Notes: generated by a model not told the origin, from the letters alone. A stretch of DNA of 64,000 nt from Galbula dea (GCA_013399015.1 VWZX01019989.1:1785725-1849724), one strand, 5' to 3'; numbered from the stretch's first letter, positions 26,201 through 38,687 are shown. Translations and numbers: made by a program.

Positions 26201-29189
26201 TCACTGTGTATATATGCTCATCGCTGAAATGCAGGTGTTTCTGGTGTTAGATCTGAGAGTTGACCATAGCAGCCTTCAATGAAACCTTGTAAAAAACTGC
26301 AGCAGAATGGCCCTGATTCTTTATGCTTTATAAGTCATACTATCATTTGTGCTTGAGGTAGTATGATGTAAATTGCTCAGTGAGGATTTGCTAGCATCTC
26401 AAACCCATGTAACACAGAAGAAAAAAAACTTCAAAAGAGGAAGACAGTGAAGAATGAAGCCTGTTGTCAGTTAAGCAAAACAGTGAAAGGAACATGATGA
26501 CAAATTTACACCAGCATGTAAACTGAGATAACATCTTTGCTCTCTCTCTCTGTGTATCCTGTAAAGGGACATAGCTGGTCAAGGTCCCCAACATCTAATC
26601 TGAAAAATAAGAGGTGCTAATACCAGGCAGAGATATCCTGAAAATGATGCTATCTGCAGACATAACCCATGTACTCTCCTAGCACTCTGGGTATTTCTTG
26701 AAGATCTCCTAGACACTGCCCAACCAGGTTAAACTGCATTGTTTTATGAGATCTGATAAACCTCCCATTCCACAGTGATGACAACTAGTCACATACACTC
26801 TGGGCATGGAATAGGGGGCTCCTTCCATAAGCACAGGACTTGCTTACTGGGGAGAAAGCTTCAACCAGTCAGCATCAGTTTAGGGTAATGTTTAGTGTGT
26901 GCTGTTTATTACTAATTTCTCCTGAGTAAGATGCTTCAAAAAATAGAGTATAAACCCCTGCCATTCCTTCCCTCTGCAGCTACACCAAAGCATCATTACA
27001 GTAACACACAAAAATTAACCAGGCATTCAAAAACTTCATGCCTCTGCAAGATAAGTTTATGGACCTCCTGGCCATCCTGCATTCTATAGTTTCCACTGGG
27101 CCCTTTCCCTTTCCTCTTGTAACTCCTCCCCATTGCTGTCCACTCTTTCACCATCCCATATCTTGCTGCACAGACAACCTCTGTAGAACCCAGAAGTATG
27201 GTATAGCCTTGTGACTGCTGCAGAGGCTTTGGTGAGCATGCAGATGTACACATCCCTGGGATGTACTCCTAAGGCAATGCTCCAGCCATGCGTTCAGACT
27301 TGGGATTTGAAGAGCAGGTTAATATAGACTTAAAAGCAGCCTGAAAGTTGCCTTCAGCAGACAGTGGAGACACATAGTAGATGTCTCTTATCCTCTTGTT
27401 CACCTCTTACCTTGTCACCACTATTTTGTTTCTTCTGCCTACCTGTAAAATAACTTGCTGAAAGCAACTATAGTTTGGCAGAAGTTTGATCACTTCCTTA
27501 AAAACAAGCAGCTTCTTTCTTCCATCTTTCAGAGGTTAAATGCCTTTAAATGTCTGATACTGAAACTCTTTGCCAACGCTTTTTATCCATCAAGGATATA
27601 ATCTGGTATTCCCTATTTGCTTGGCTGTGTAAGAGCCATAGTAAGTGAGGTGATAAAGGTGGTATAAACGTTCCAGCCACAGCGTATCTAGTGAAGTCAA
27701 TATTTATGCATCCAGCTTGACAAAGATGAGAAACTCTCTCCATTCTTGGCAAAAACAAGGGACCAGCAGTGGATGTTGCTGCAGCTAACATGAAGATCAG
27801 TATTTTCCCTAATGAGAAAAGAATCATGAAAGAAAGAAATCATGGGGAGAATATTACAGCAGTTGGCTGTGCCATCCCAAATGATTGCCATGGCATGTAT
27901 GCACAGAATCTAATAGGCTAATAGCTAACTCAAACTAACTAGCTCCAGTGGAGGGACAGAAGTCGATTTAAGAAGATTCATAAGATCACAAGTCATGTAT
28001 GAGTGTTATCTCCCATCTCCTCAAATTTGAAGCCACTTAGTTAAGTGAGTTTAGTCACTCAGATTTACAGTTAAGTGGTAACTGAATCTGTCTCTTAGAC
28101 TTACTTAGATTAGAAGAGTGCAAATTGCTGATCAGAGCCATGCAGTCTGTCTGCATCAGGAGTTTGACTGGACATAGTTTTATTGGCACAGAACATTAGA
28201 GAAGAAAACTGCTTGACGAGAGGTCTTTGGCATGAGAACAAGGGAAGGCTCAGAGAAAAGGGAGAAGATTCCTTAGATTCTTTCCTAGCTTAGACGAAGG
28301 TTAGTGGTCCAGTGTGCATGGAGATCAGCATGGGTCCTCAGGAGAAATCCAGATACTCAGTTACTATGGTGAAGGGACCATGTGAATACCTAGGCAGACA
28401 CAGGCAATTTACTGGTGTCCTACTGGGAATGGATTTGCAAATTAAAAAACAGCTAATGAAAGGCAAGGACATTTGTGAGAATTCCAAACTCACTGCAGAG
28501 CTGAGGCTTTTCCTGGAACAGTCCAACAGAGGCAGAAACATTATTCCTCACAGAGGGGTAAAAGCAAGTAAAGGCATGTCTGACCTTGATTCCAAAACTG
28601 AAGTAGAAAGAAAGGTAATAATCTCTATAAATCTGGAGAGGTACCCTCTCTTTTGGAAAATGCTATTATGTGTATTAAAGTGTGTTAAGAACTTCATGGT
28701 CAAAACCACATTGCTCTAGGAGGCAGATCCAAGGATGTTCCACGGAGGCAGTGCCCACCCAGGCACAGTAACACAAAGATGCTGGATGCTGTGGCCGAAG
28801 GAGGTGCTGAACCACTTTAGAGGACTGCCTGGAAGTCAATGTCATGCAGACAACAGATTGACTGCTAAGTCCTGAAGTTTAATAAAAAGGTCAGAATTTG
28901 GACAAACATCCAAAGTACAGCAAAGCCTGAAGAAAATCCCAAGCCTCCTTAGTATCTATAATAATTTCAGTGTCAATTTTCTACTACACTTCAGACTGAC
29001 ATAGATGTTTTAGTGTTTCAGAAATCATAAACTAAACTCTCTAGTAGTAGCTGTCTCAGCAGCAGCTCATGCCCATGCAAGTGTTGGCAGATGGATTAAG
29101 ATGATCTACAAATATCATATGCAAAGCCAGAAGAAGTAACAGATTCTATTTGCCAATGGTAAACCTCCATCTAGATGCCCCCTGAATTA
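23219..29189. other. gene-free stretch, intronic
   Basis: No gene recognised. One MIR-like relic lies at 25850-25990. A 135-residue plus-strand frame (28312-28719) shows no family resemblance and no codon or splice signals that would support it. Confidence 0.55.
25850..25990 (+). repeat. MIR-like SINE relic
   Basis: The order of elements (TTTGACTACCTGGGTGAACT, then TCTTTAACCCCTTCTTTAAA, then ATGAGGG, then AGTATTATTACCTACT) follows the core of an amniote MIR SINE on the plus strand, with many substitutions and indels. Confidence 0.45.
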
Positions 29190-29943
29190 CAGAATCAAAG
29201 AATAATCGAGGTTGGAAGGGACTTCTGGAGATCATCTATTCCAACTCCCCTGCTAAAGTATGTTCACCTAAAAGCAGGTTGCATAGGATCATATCCAGGC
29301 AGACTTTGAAGAGAAGTAAGTCTCCAGAGGAGGAAACTCCACAATATCTCTGGGCAGCCTGTTCCAGTGCTCTGTCACTCTCATAGGAAAGAAGTTTTCC
29401 TTACGTTTGTTTAGGTGGAACTTCCTGTGCTCTGGTTTGTTCCCATTGACCCTTGTCCTATCACTGGGCACCACTGAAAAGAGACTGGTGCCATCCTCTT
29501 GACATCTGCCCTTTAGATATTTATAAGTATTGATAAGATCCCCTCTCAGTTTTCTCTTCTTCAGGCTAAAGAGCCCCAAGTCTCTTAGTTTTTCCTCGTA
29601 AGACAGATGCTCCAGTCCCCTAATCATCTTCATAGCCCTCCACTGGACTCTCTCTAGTAGTTCTTTGTCTCTCTTGAACTTGGGAGTCCAGAACTGGAAA
29701 CAATACTCCAGATGTGGCCTCACTAGGACAGAGTAGAGGAGGAGGAGGAGAACCTCCCTCAACCTGCTTGCCACATTCTTCTTAATGCACTCCAGGATAA
29801 CATTGGTCTTGGCCACAAGAGCACACTGCTGGGTCATGGTTAACTTTTTGTTCACCAAGACCCCCAGGTCATTCTCCACAAAGCGGCTTCCCAACAGGTC
29901 AACACCTAACCTATACTCGTGCATGGGGTTATTCCTCTCTAGA
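29190..29943 (-). mobile_element. CR1 LINE, longest copy in the window, frameshifted
   Basis: A 211-residue minus-strand frame (29289-29924) covers the C-terminal third of CR1 ORF2. In order it contains DLGVLVNKKLTMTQQCALVA, VRPHLEYCFQFWTPKFKRD, LLERVQWRAMKMIRGLEHL, LGLFSLKKRKLRGDL and EHWNRLPRDIVEFPPLE. The last residues drift out of the family pattern, so there is a frameshift at about 29320. The 3' UTR then runs to 29190. The frame can be followed upstream of the first Met to about 29941 (residues LERNNPMHEY), where the element is truncated. The sequence differs clearly from the pair at 21240/22581, so it belongs to another, apparently older CR1 lineage. Confidence 0.94.
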
Positions 29944-31968
29944 AATTCCTACAATAATTTCCAAATTCTTATAACTTTTAACATTCCAAGACTTTGAAAA
30001 GCCTGTTTTACACAGAGAACACCAGCTCCAAGAAAGGGTCAAAGATTTGGAGTGGACTGTTCAGCCATTTTGATATACTGACTAGATAATTCAAAGAATT
30101 TTCTAGGACTTGGTCTATATGGCATGTGTTCCTGAGCAAATATGTTTTTTGTGACCATACAGTCTTTTCCTTTTTCCTTCTATGTCTGTGAGTTTCTCTT
30201 TCTGTGGGGATGTATGTGTCTGTGGTGGTTCCTACTTTGTAATTGCAGATCCTGCTGTGAATTTCAAACAAGTTTGAGTGAGTAGCAGTGATCTCACAGA
30301 TACTAACCACTCACAAGTTCCATGAAAAAAGCTGGAGGGCTGCAACAGACAGAACTTTGTAGATTCTCCACTGAGAGAAAGGCTGCCAAGTGAACCGAAG
30401 CCATTACTCCACCCAGAAGTCTCCATGTTGGAGAGAGATGTTACAAAAGCCTCAATGACAGGAGAAGCTTAGACCAGAACTCATATCTTGTAAGGCATCA
30501 GAAAATGTGACCATGACACAAATCTTCTGGAAGCCATATTTTCAGCTAGAAGATGGCAGGAAGGATAAGGTTTGCCATTTTTAAATTTCTTACTCAAAAT
30601 CACTCCAACTTCACTAAAATGTTCCTCTTAGATATGACTAATTATAGAAAATATTGATCCCCTTCTACTCCCTCAGAAAGTGCAACTTCAGAGTACATGA
30701 AAATAACAGGTGATCAATGAACATAATCCTAGCAAAAGCAATGGAAAGAATACCTAAGTGAGAAGCAGACTGAAGGTGCCTGCGCAGGGGAGGGGAAAGA
30801 GAAAACATCATCAAACAGAGAAAATAGACCTGTGTGACACTGCAGCAACAAAACTCCTACCACCTTCTATTAAAGTACCATAAGAAAACATTACAAACCT
30901 ATGATGTGAAGAACCAGAATGTCTCTTAATGGTTTTGTCATTGTTTGCTGCTATTTCTGTGATGAGTTGCTATCCACTGCTATTGTCAACACACATTTAC
31001 ACTACTGGATGTCTGTGTATTTGTGTGTGAGGACAGATACACAAAAGCTGGTACAGATCCTCAGGTGATGTAAATTGTCATGGCTGTACTGACATCAGTA
31101 AAGACACAGAGATTTCCTCCAGCTGATGATTTGCTTTTCTGTAGATAAAAAGCACAGAAACTATGTGCTACTTCAATTTTGCCTTAGACACTGACTGTAG
31201 ACAAATGTTCATGCAAATACATTCTCTCTTCTATGTGCAAATACACACATTGCCTTGCAGTACACATTGCAAATGACAGGAACTTTATGCTGCTTCCTAT
31301 GCTGAAATTTCTAAAAAGGATTGTTCCTGATCTATCTGCCCACTCTTATCTGTAACAATAAATCTCCAACTGCTTTACTACTGATCTTAAAATACACAGG
31401 GATGAAAGTGATTGTCCAGCAACACAAGTCTGTTAAAAATAAATTTAGGAGGAATTAAACTTTGATCTTAAATACTGTTAGTCCAATGCTCTGTGATATC
31501 TTAAAAAGAGCTGAATAAATCCAATAGTCAAGACTCTCATTTTCTCACCTAGAGCTTAGCTCAATGAAATTACAAACTCCAAAACAATGAATACAGAAAT
31601 ACTACTGGTCTGTTTCAAGATACATCTATGTGAGGGGGAAAAATATGTATATATAATTTTCAAAACAGTATAAAAAAGAAAGGTTAAATATTCCCATTTC
31701 AGGCTCTGTCTTCATAAATCACTCTTTTCTTTTTTTCTTCATTTGCTCTTATATGGTTCCATGGAATTTGGACCAAGTAACAGTTGCAGGCTAGAGGTAA
31801 TTTTGTAACAAATGAAATATTTTCCATCTGTTAAACAGAGGAATATGTCTGGCTTTCTATAATGTTTTCCTAAGGGAGAAACAACAAAAGGTTTCATAAC
31901 CATGAATGGAAAAAGAGAAATAAACCACTGCTGAACTAGGAAAGAAAAAAGAAAACAAGCAACCTAAC

Positions 31969-32003
31969 AAGGCATTTACAGGGAAAATAACAGGAAAGCA
32001 GAA
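31969..32003. repeat. 35-bp dispersed direct repeat, copy 1
   Basis: AAGGCATTTACAGGGAAAAT and the following 15 bases recur at 33224-33258 with a single difference. The homology stops sharply at both ends and no mobile element is visible around either copy. Confidence 0.85.
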
Positions 32004-33223
32004 GATGGATAAACCCTACAAACAGAAAGATTAAGGTAGAGAGACAGTAGCTTTTTTTCACTCACTCTACTTGGGTTCCAAGGCAGAAAATAAAAATAAT
32101 AATAAAACAACACAACACCAAAAAAACCCCTGGGAAATTTCTATAATCTAATAATCTATTTGTCCAGAGGTATTTTTGCTTGCAGAAGAGTACTTCATTT
32201 TACCACATAAACAGTCTTTTGAACTAGTAGGTAGAAGCCATAATTAACAGAAGACCAGACTTCTAGCTGACAGTCTCTGATCTAGCACCATCCAAAAGCA
32301 TCCCAAGGCTAAATTTCTCTGGCTTATTCTGACTAAAAGTGCAAATAATTTCAAGCATCGTGTAGGTAGGAATGTGTACTGTCTGTGCCTCATATAAGTA
32401 GCCACTTGCTGCAAGCACAAACTACATGAACCATGCCTAAATTGTATATTCCTGCGTATGCACCATTTTATAAAGGTCATGGAATTATCAGTCACCTGTT
32501 GCAATGTCAGAACAATGGGTGTCCTTCCAAACTGTATGTGCTGCAAAGAATGGGACAGCCAGCCCCAGAGTCAGCTGGCACTGACTCCCTGGCAAGAATT
32601 TCCAAAGGTGTTATTAACACCTATTCATTTGAGACAATTTTTACATTTATAACTCTTTCAAACAGCCATGCATGAATTCTTTTGAATGCTCACAGTGTTG
32701 TCGTGTGAGCCCATTGCTCCTGAAGTCCTCTCATAGTGTCTTGCCTTGGATATGCCTGGGAAGTGACACCAACTGGGCCAATGCAAACTGTGTGGAAGAA
32801 AGGTTCCCTTGCCACCAAAGAAGAGCAGCCTGGCTGCAACAGAACATAGCTTAGTGACATAAAATTATTACCATATTATCAGAAAAACAAAATAATGCAT
32901 TTGCATCCCTCCTCATTTAAGCATTTACAAAAATCATGGTTTTGCTGTTGTTTTCAGCCCTTGGCTCCTCTTATAAAAAAATAAATTAGTATGAGTCTTT
33001 GTGCTTCAGGTACTGCTCTAACTGGGCTCAGAGCACAGATATACAGATATTGTCTGTCCAAATGGCTGCTAGGCAGTATTTCACGCAGATTCCTTCCTTG
33101 TTATTGCTTCCTGAGGGTCCCATCCCTCCAGTGAGATATCCCACAATAGTATTTTCAGTTTTAATACTGTGCTGCTTTGGCCAGGACTTTATGCAGCATC
33201 ACATTAAGTTGCTGTCCATGTGG

Positions 33224-33258
33224 AAGGCATTTATAGGGAAAATAACAGGAAAGCAGAA
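33224..33258. repeat. 35-bp dispersed direct repeat, copy 2
   Basis: Partner of 31969-32003, 1255 bp away in the same orientation, with T for C at the eleventh base. The flanks are unrelated. Confidence 0.85.
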
Positions 33259-36191
33259 CATTTCATGCCATCTCTACTCAGCAATTTTACACCTAGAACT
33301 GCACCCTGAACCCTTCTTAAGCTGAGGCCTTCTCCTTCTCTCACTTATCTGTTATTTTATAAATATTGTTGTGAATCACTAATTTCACATTCCTCTGCCT
33401 GGGACTTTACAGGCCCTGATGGAGATAAGACACAGGTGTGGTCTTCTCACAAAGTATGTCTTAGCCTGATTACAATGTGAATGGAACCAGTATGGATAGA
33501 TCTTTAAATGGGATTTAGTCACAGAAAGTTTACTTTATTTTTTCCTCTTATTATGCTCTTTATTTCAAAATCATCTAAATGGGGCTTTAGCATCTGTGTA
33601 GCTATGCCAATGCAGACCTCTGTCATTTGAATCTAGTTTACAACACTCTACTCCAAATAACTTTGGCTGCAGAAGTGGTCTATTGCTAGCAGGGCTTTGC
33701 AGAACCCAGGGCAGCACCAACACAACTGCTTCTGGTGTGTGAAAGCTCAAGCAAGTTAAACACTAGGCCGGGGGAAATCAGAATGTGAAAGAATGAAGGC
33801 AGAGGGCAAATGTAGGGTTCCTTATCCACACAAAGTGAAAGGAATGTGTATCTGGGGTACACAAACCATTCAGAGTTGTTCTGGTCTTCTTTGTGGCTTT
33901 TTTTGCTGTGGCGGTGCAATGCACAAATATAGCAAAATATGTTAATAGTAAGCCATAATATTTACAGTTATTGTTGGTATCCATTGAAATCAGTGGGATT
34001 TTGTCTAAGACCTTTACCCTGGAGATAAGCCATAGAATAGAACATTAATGCATAGTTAAAAAGAAAAATTATGAAAAACCAGCACCTCTGCATATGCAAT
34101 ATCTTCATTTTAAAGTTACATAATTGAGCTTTTGAAATTAAACAGAAAAAATAGCAAACAGCCTCAGACCACAGGAGCAACTAAGTAGCTGTAACATTGT
34201 CTCTTAAAACTTGCCTCTCTACTAAGATAAAAAATACTATCCTAAACCCATACAAAATAAAATAGAATAGTTTTCAGCCCAATACAAATCCAAACAAACT
34301 TTAAGACCTGTAGGAAAATGTGATTTTAGACAATTTCCTACAAGAGTTGGAAGAGTTTCTTTTGCACAAGGAGACATCTCATAGACTAAACAGGCTAAAA
34401 ATGCAAAGACATCTATGCTTTATATCATGCTAGACAAATACGTTTTTTATGCCTCATTTTTGCTGTTGGTGAAACAGTTAAAAGAAAACTTTAATGCAGA
34501 CTGTTTGTAAATTGCACCAATGTCTTTTGATGGAAAGAACTACAACAGATTATTAGCTATCATTGTAATCGTCTTTATAGAAGTGACTTTTCTACCTAGT
34601 GTATGGGCTTAAAACCTGAAGCCCTTCCATACACAGAGCTCCTACTGAGAATTTCACTAATAAAAAAAAACCAAAAACCAGAAGGATTTGGGCCACTTAA
34701 CCTGCTATATCCAACCCTGTGGCATTTTACTGATACTCAGTGAAGGGTACTAAGGATTGGCAAAGAAGGTAGTATTCTGATAAAGAAAAGAAAGAAAATT
34801 TTTACTCACGAGATTTGGTGATACTTTGGGACAGTCCCTTAAGATAAGAGGCTGCCTAGTAAGGGCAATCTAAGCTATGCTAATATGACAACCTGTATTT
34901 TTGAAGCAAAACATTCCATGATGAATGACCTTATTTTTTTGTTTTTAAAGCTGTGAGGCTCTTATGCAATAGACTCCTAAGGTAGAAAGAGACAGATGCT
35001 GCGGAATAATAATCAGCCTAATTCTCGCTGAGAATCTCTGCAAAAAATCTTTCTCCTTGCTCCTCTTCTCACAGGTAAGCTCGGTGCTACCTTTCTCACA
35101 TGACGACATGCAGCAACAATTAGTGGGCCTCTGCATAACTCTGGAATTCTTCCCTTTCTAGAGAAGGGACTGGGTTTTGTTCCCTTTTAAAATGTAGGCT
35201 TTTTAAATTTTCTTTAAGGGGGCTTTAAAAAAATAAAATTTACCAGCTTTCTGATAAAAGGAAACAACAAAAATAAGACTGAACTTTTCTTTAAAATAAT
35301 AGAGATGCTTCAGTTGTTTTTCTTCGAAGCCCCTTGGAGAATATTGCCACAGAATGTCCAAAAGCTCATGTCTTCACTTCTATCCAGGGCTTGGGGTGAG
35401 CTGGGCTGCAAAAACCCCTTGATCCTGACTCAAAATGAGCAAAACCCTTGGGCTGTGTCTGAGGTGAGAAGGGCCAGCACAAGTACACTTAAAAATGCTG
35501 CCAGAACCTCCTGTTTTCGAAGAGGTGCAGGAAACTCCACCACCAGGCACCTCCTGGTTGCTGCTTTAACCCTGGGTTTCAGCCACCACATCTTGGCATG
35601 CTGAAATATAATTTCTGTTCCATTTAGACCGGCCATTTTTTATAGTCAGTTCCTGTGCTCTTGGATAAGAGTAAAAATATAGATAACAGTGAACTTTAGG
35701 GTTTATAATAGAGGGAAAAACATGTTCAGATGTGGGAAGGAAGGAAAAGAGTGCAGATACCTAGTCTGTGTAGGTATTAAAGTCTATGACTCCTGCAGTC
35801 ACACAAAAGCAAAACCACAACTCTCAGGTTAGCCAGCTGGATCATAAGGGATACCGGACATGCTATCAATAAGTGGTGAAAGATTCCCCACCCTCCATCC
35901 AAGTTGCCTTTAAATTAGATTTTGCAGTCTCTTTGATTCCTTCTAACATTCAGAGATGAGAGAGGATGAATATCCAGTATATACAATCAATGGGGGAAAA
36001 AAAAGAACCTACAGGAGTGAGAAATGTAGACTGTTCCAATCTCTCATATTTCCTTTTCTATACAAAGATTTTGGTTTGCCTAAGCTATAGAAAGAAACAG
36101 AAGCAGTCTATTTTAATCTCCCTGAGTGAAGAACACTGCAGGGATTGTTCTATTATCCCCAGCAGCAGCCCTGACTTCCCACAAAAAGGCT

Positions 36192-36210
36192 CCATCCATC
36201 CATCCGTCCA
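36192..36210. repeat. short CATC microsatellite
   Basis: About four to five units of the tetranucleotide CATC, the last interrupted (CCGT). Confidence 0.8.
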
Positions 36211-37302
36211 ACTATTTATCTATCTGAAATATAAAGATTATGGTATGGTGTACCAGCAATCAGCTGTGTTCTTAATACACATCTCTTTGTGCATTTTGGT
36301 ATGAAGAAAAAATCTATGATTCTTCCCCCAACCAAACCCCACTGCAAAAAATGCTCAGATAAGAAGGAGACTTATGCAAAGAAATTGATTCTGCTATCTG
36401 TATAATGACGTATGTCAGAAACTCTGCTCAGAAGAAGGGAAAGCCCTTGCTGATAGGATGTTTCTCACAGAGCTATCACTGCAGGGATCACTACTGAAAA
36501 AACAATGAGGTTTATTATGCATTTTTATTTGTGTTTCTCACTGTTTCAACTTCAGTGCCTTAAACTAGGCTATTCTGGATTTACACCAATCAGCACGAGT
36601 TCAGCATCTGGCCTTATGTCATTTTAAAACTCTATTTATTGCATGATGAATAAGGGCCACATCCTGCAAATGCTTACTACCTGTGTTAATACTCTGAGTA
36701 GCCCACTCACTTCCTTTAAGTTGTGATTGCAGAATTGAGTTTTACAGTGCAGTATTTTAGAAGTATGGATCTGTCTTTTGGGATTCAAGCATGGCTTGAC
36801 TGTACATATTCCTTTAACAGTATTTCTTTCAATAGTAGCTTCTCCACTGATTTTCATAGCACCACATGACAGACGCCTGGCTGTTATAAAGTGATATAAC
36901 TCTGCTTACACCAGCTGAAAATGCAGGTCCATGTTGTAGCCATGCTTCTGTATTCAAAACAAACATGAGACAGAACTTCAACAACCCTCGCTTTCAACCA
37001 GAAAACATTCCCCTGCTTTCAAAGTGCCTAAACAAAGGACAATACAATACTGAGTGCTGTTGTAATTATCAGCTGGTGAACTGATGGCATGCACTGGATA
37101 TGTAATCCAAGAAAACGTGACTCTTCAATAGTAGTCTCTTCCACCACCTATAGTGCTGGAATGCTCATCCTTGTTTACTACACATGCATGCACATAGACT
37201 ATTATCAGTATTCAGTACTAGTAATCATGTTTTCCTCACTGTAAAGACCAGCAAAAAATAATTTATCTTTTTGAAGAGCTAGATCAGTGTCAGCTGCCAC
37301 TC

Positions 37303-37370
37303 ACAAAAAAAAACAAACCCCCCCAAAAAAAACCAAACCCAAAAACATACAAGCAAATACAAACCCCCAC
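37303..37370. repeat. A/C-rich low-complexity tract
   Basis: Runs of A interrupted by short C runs. This is typical of bird intronic simple sequence; no element is recognisable beside it. Confidence 0.8.
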
Positions 37371-37986
37371 ACGGAAGTGCAATAAGCATCCTAAACGTCA
37401 AACATATGTAACAGCATCTGATTATCTGTATCTCTACGAAAGTATATACATCATGTGCAATACAATGCATACCCTAGACCCCTTACATCAGCGACGTCTG
37501 GAAAACCCCAGCTCATTCCAAGAATGATTTTAGTTTTGACTGATACCAGCAGCTTAAGGCAAAGAGAAGCTGCCACAGTGCCGCTGTCCTTCGCAAAGCT
37601 TCTCACTGCCTGTGCTAAACCGCACTCATCTTTGATCAAAGATTTATTTATGTATGACAACGAGGGCGCGATGCTGTGTTTGAGCACCGCGGATATGCAG
37701 CCCGAGTGGGTTCAAACGGGCCACGGGCACTTGTTCATAGAAACAAAAGCAGTGAACTAGGAGGCAAATGTCTTTTGGAAGCAGCATCCCGGCTCCTCTT
37801 TCCGCTCTGCCTGCCCTCCCCGAGAAATGCATCGAGGGAGGGATTCCCCACCCACCCACACAGTGCCTTGCTCCGTGCAAGGCTGCAGGGGGTATAACCC
37901 AATTCCTTGCTGGAACCGGGCCCGGAACGAGCCCGTTACGCTCCTGTTCCCCCACCACCGCCCCTACCCGCCCCCTTCTCACTTAC

Positions 37987-38487
37987 TCTGGTCTCCGGCT
38001 CAGTACGCCTTTGCCGATGGCCTGGGGGGTCTTGTGCTGTAGCAGAGCAGCGCAGCAGCTCTTCTCCCTGCCGTCCTTCTCCGCGGGGTGCTGGTGGGGC
38101 TGGAGAGGGGGATGCTGGTGGCCGGGAGCCCGGCCGCTGCCGCCGGGGCCCGCCGGTGCCTGCTTGCCCGCCGGAGGCGGCTGCGGCGGGGGNNNNNNNN
38201 NNNNNNNNNNNCGCGGGCTGCGGGGAGGCGCCTTGCCGCTTCGCGCGCACGCGCGCGCAGGCACGCACGCACCCGCGCGACCGACGGCCGCTCGCTCACT
38301 CACGCGCCGCGCGCGCGCTCGGAAGGGGAGACGAGGCGGCTCGCGCGCCCGCTNCGTCCAGCCGCCGCTCCAGCTCGTCGATGCGCTGACGCTGGGTGTG
38401 GATGAGGCTCTGCTGGTTCTGCACGATGGCGGTGAGCTCCTTCAGGTAGAGGACGGCGCGCACGGGGTTCTCCAGCAGGCTCTCCAT
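37987..38487 (-). CDS. IQSEC3: IQSEC3 exon 1 (5' coding exon, damaged by assembly)
   Basis: This is the first coding exon of IQSEC3 (BRAG3/SynArfGEF), a Sec7-domain guanine-nucleotide exchange factor for ARF GTPases that in mammals works with gephyrin at inhibitory postsynapses. The ATG at 38487 has a good Kozak context (G at -3, G at +4). It opens 44 intact residues (38487-38356) beginning [20 protein letters not shown] and ending DELERRLD, which I recognise as the conserved IQSEC3 N-terminus with its short coiled coil. Codon 45 contains an N (38354). The following 142 bp are a copy of the upstream leader and then a 19-N gap. Beyond the gap, 38192-37987 encodes about 68 residues, Pro/Gly/His-rich and then ending [20 protein letters not shown] plus RRPE, which match the end of IQSEC3 exon 1. 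The exon stops two bases into the last codon at a consensus donor (GTAAGTGAG, from 37986). The two halves are in different frames across the gap, as expected for a gap of arbitrary size. The Sec7, IQ and PH parts lie outside the window to the left. Confidence 0.93.
38193..38211. other. assembly gap (19 N) inside IQSEC3 exon 1
   Basis: Nineteen consecutive N sit between the Pro/Gly-rich 3' half of exon 1 and a displaced copy of the leader. The true sequence missing here is coding and very GC-rich, and its length is unknown. Confidence 0.98.
38212..38353. repeat. 142-bp direct repeat, copy A (probable mis-assembly)
   Basis: This segment repeats 38546-38687 at an offset of exactly 334 bp, with one mismatch seen (38350 versus 38684). 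It begins directly after the N gap and ends at the isolated N at 38354, in the middle of the IQSEC3 coding frame. Because it interrupts a conserved frame and is bounded by unresolved bases, it is best read as a leader-derived read wrongly placed at a contig end rather than a real duplication. Confidence 0.85.
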
Positions 38488-38545
38488 GCCCCGGCTGCCG
38501 GCCCAGGGCCCCTCTGCCCTGCCGCCGGCGCTCCGCCGAGAGCCG

Positions 38546-38687
38546 CGCGGGCTGCGGGGAGGCGCCTTGCCGCTTCGCGCGCACGCGCGCGCAGGCACGC
38601 ACGCACCCGCGCGACCGACGGCCGCTCGCTCACTCACGCGCCGCGCGCGCGCTCGGAAGGGGAGACGAGGCGGCTCGCGCGCCTGCT
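38546..38687. repeat. 142-bp direct repeat, copy B (native position in IQSEC3 leader)
   Basis: This is the copy with continuous flanks, lying about 60 bp upstream of the IQSEC3 ATG. It holds the alternating CG/CA tract and continues smoothly into GC-rich leader on both sides, so it is likely the original of the pair. Confidence 0.85.

Larger units (their letters stand above)
29944..37639. other. gene-free stretch, intronic
   Basis: No gene recognised. It contains the 35-bp dispersed repeat (31969-32003 and 33224-33258), a CATC-type microsatellite near 36192, and A/C-rich low-complexity sequence at 37303-37370 before the CpG island begins. Confidence 0.55.
1..37986 (-). other. IQSEC3: IQSEC3 intron 1 (partial)
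   Basis: Everything left of the exon 1 donor is inferred to be intron 1, because the donor at 37986/37985 is strong and no later IQSEC3 segment (the IQ-motif region, Sec7 or PH domain) appears in any minus-strand frame. The intron would therefore be longer than 38 kb. It is gene-poor, AT-leaning sequence with CR1 and SINE remnants, listed separately. A short exon without a long open frame could still be hidden here. The inference rests on the exon 1 identification and on the known multi-exon structure of the gene. Confidence 0.7.

Noticed and set aside
28312..28719. 135-residue plus-strand open frame
   Set aside because: Composition and order resemble translated non-coding DNA. No motif, no splice or promoter context.
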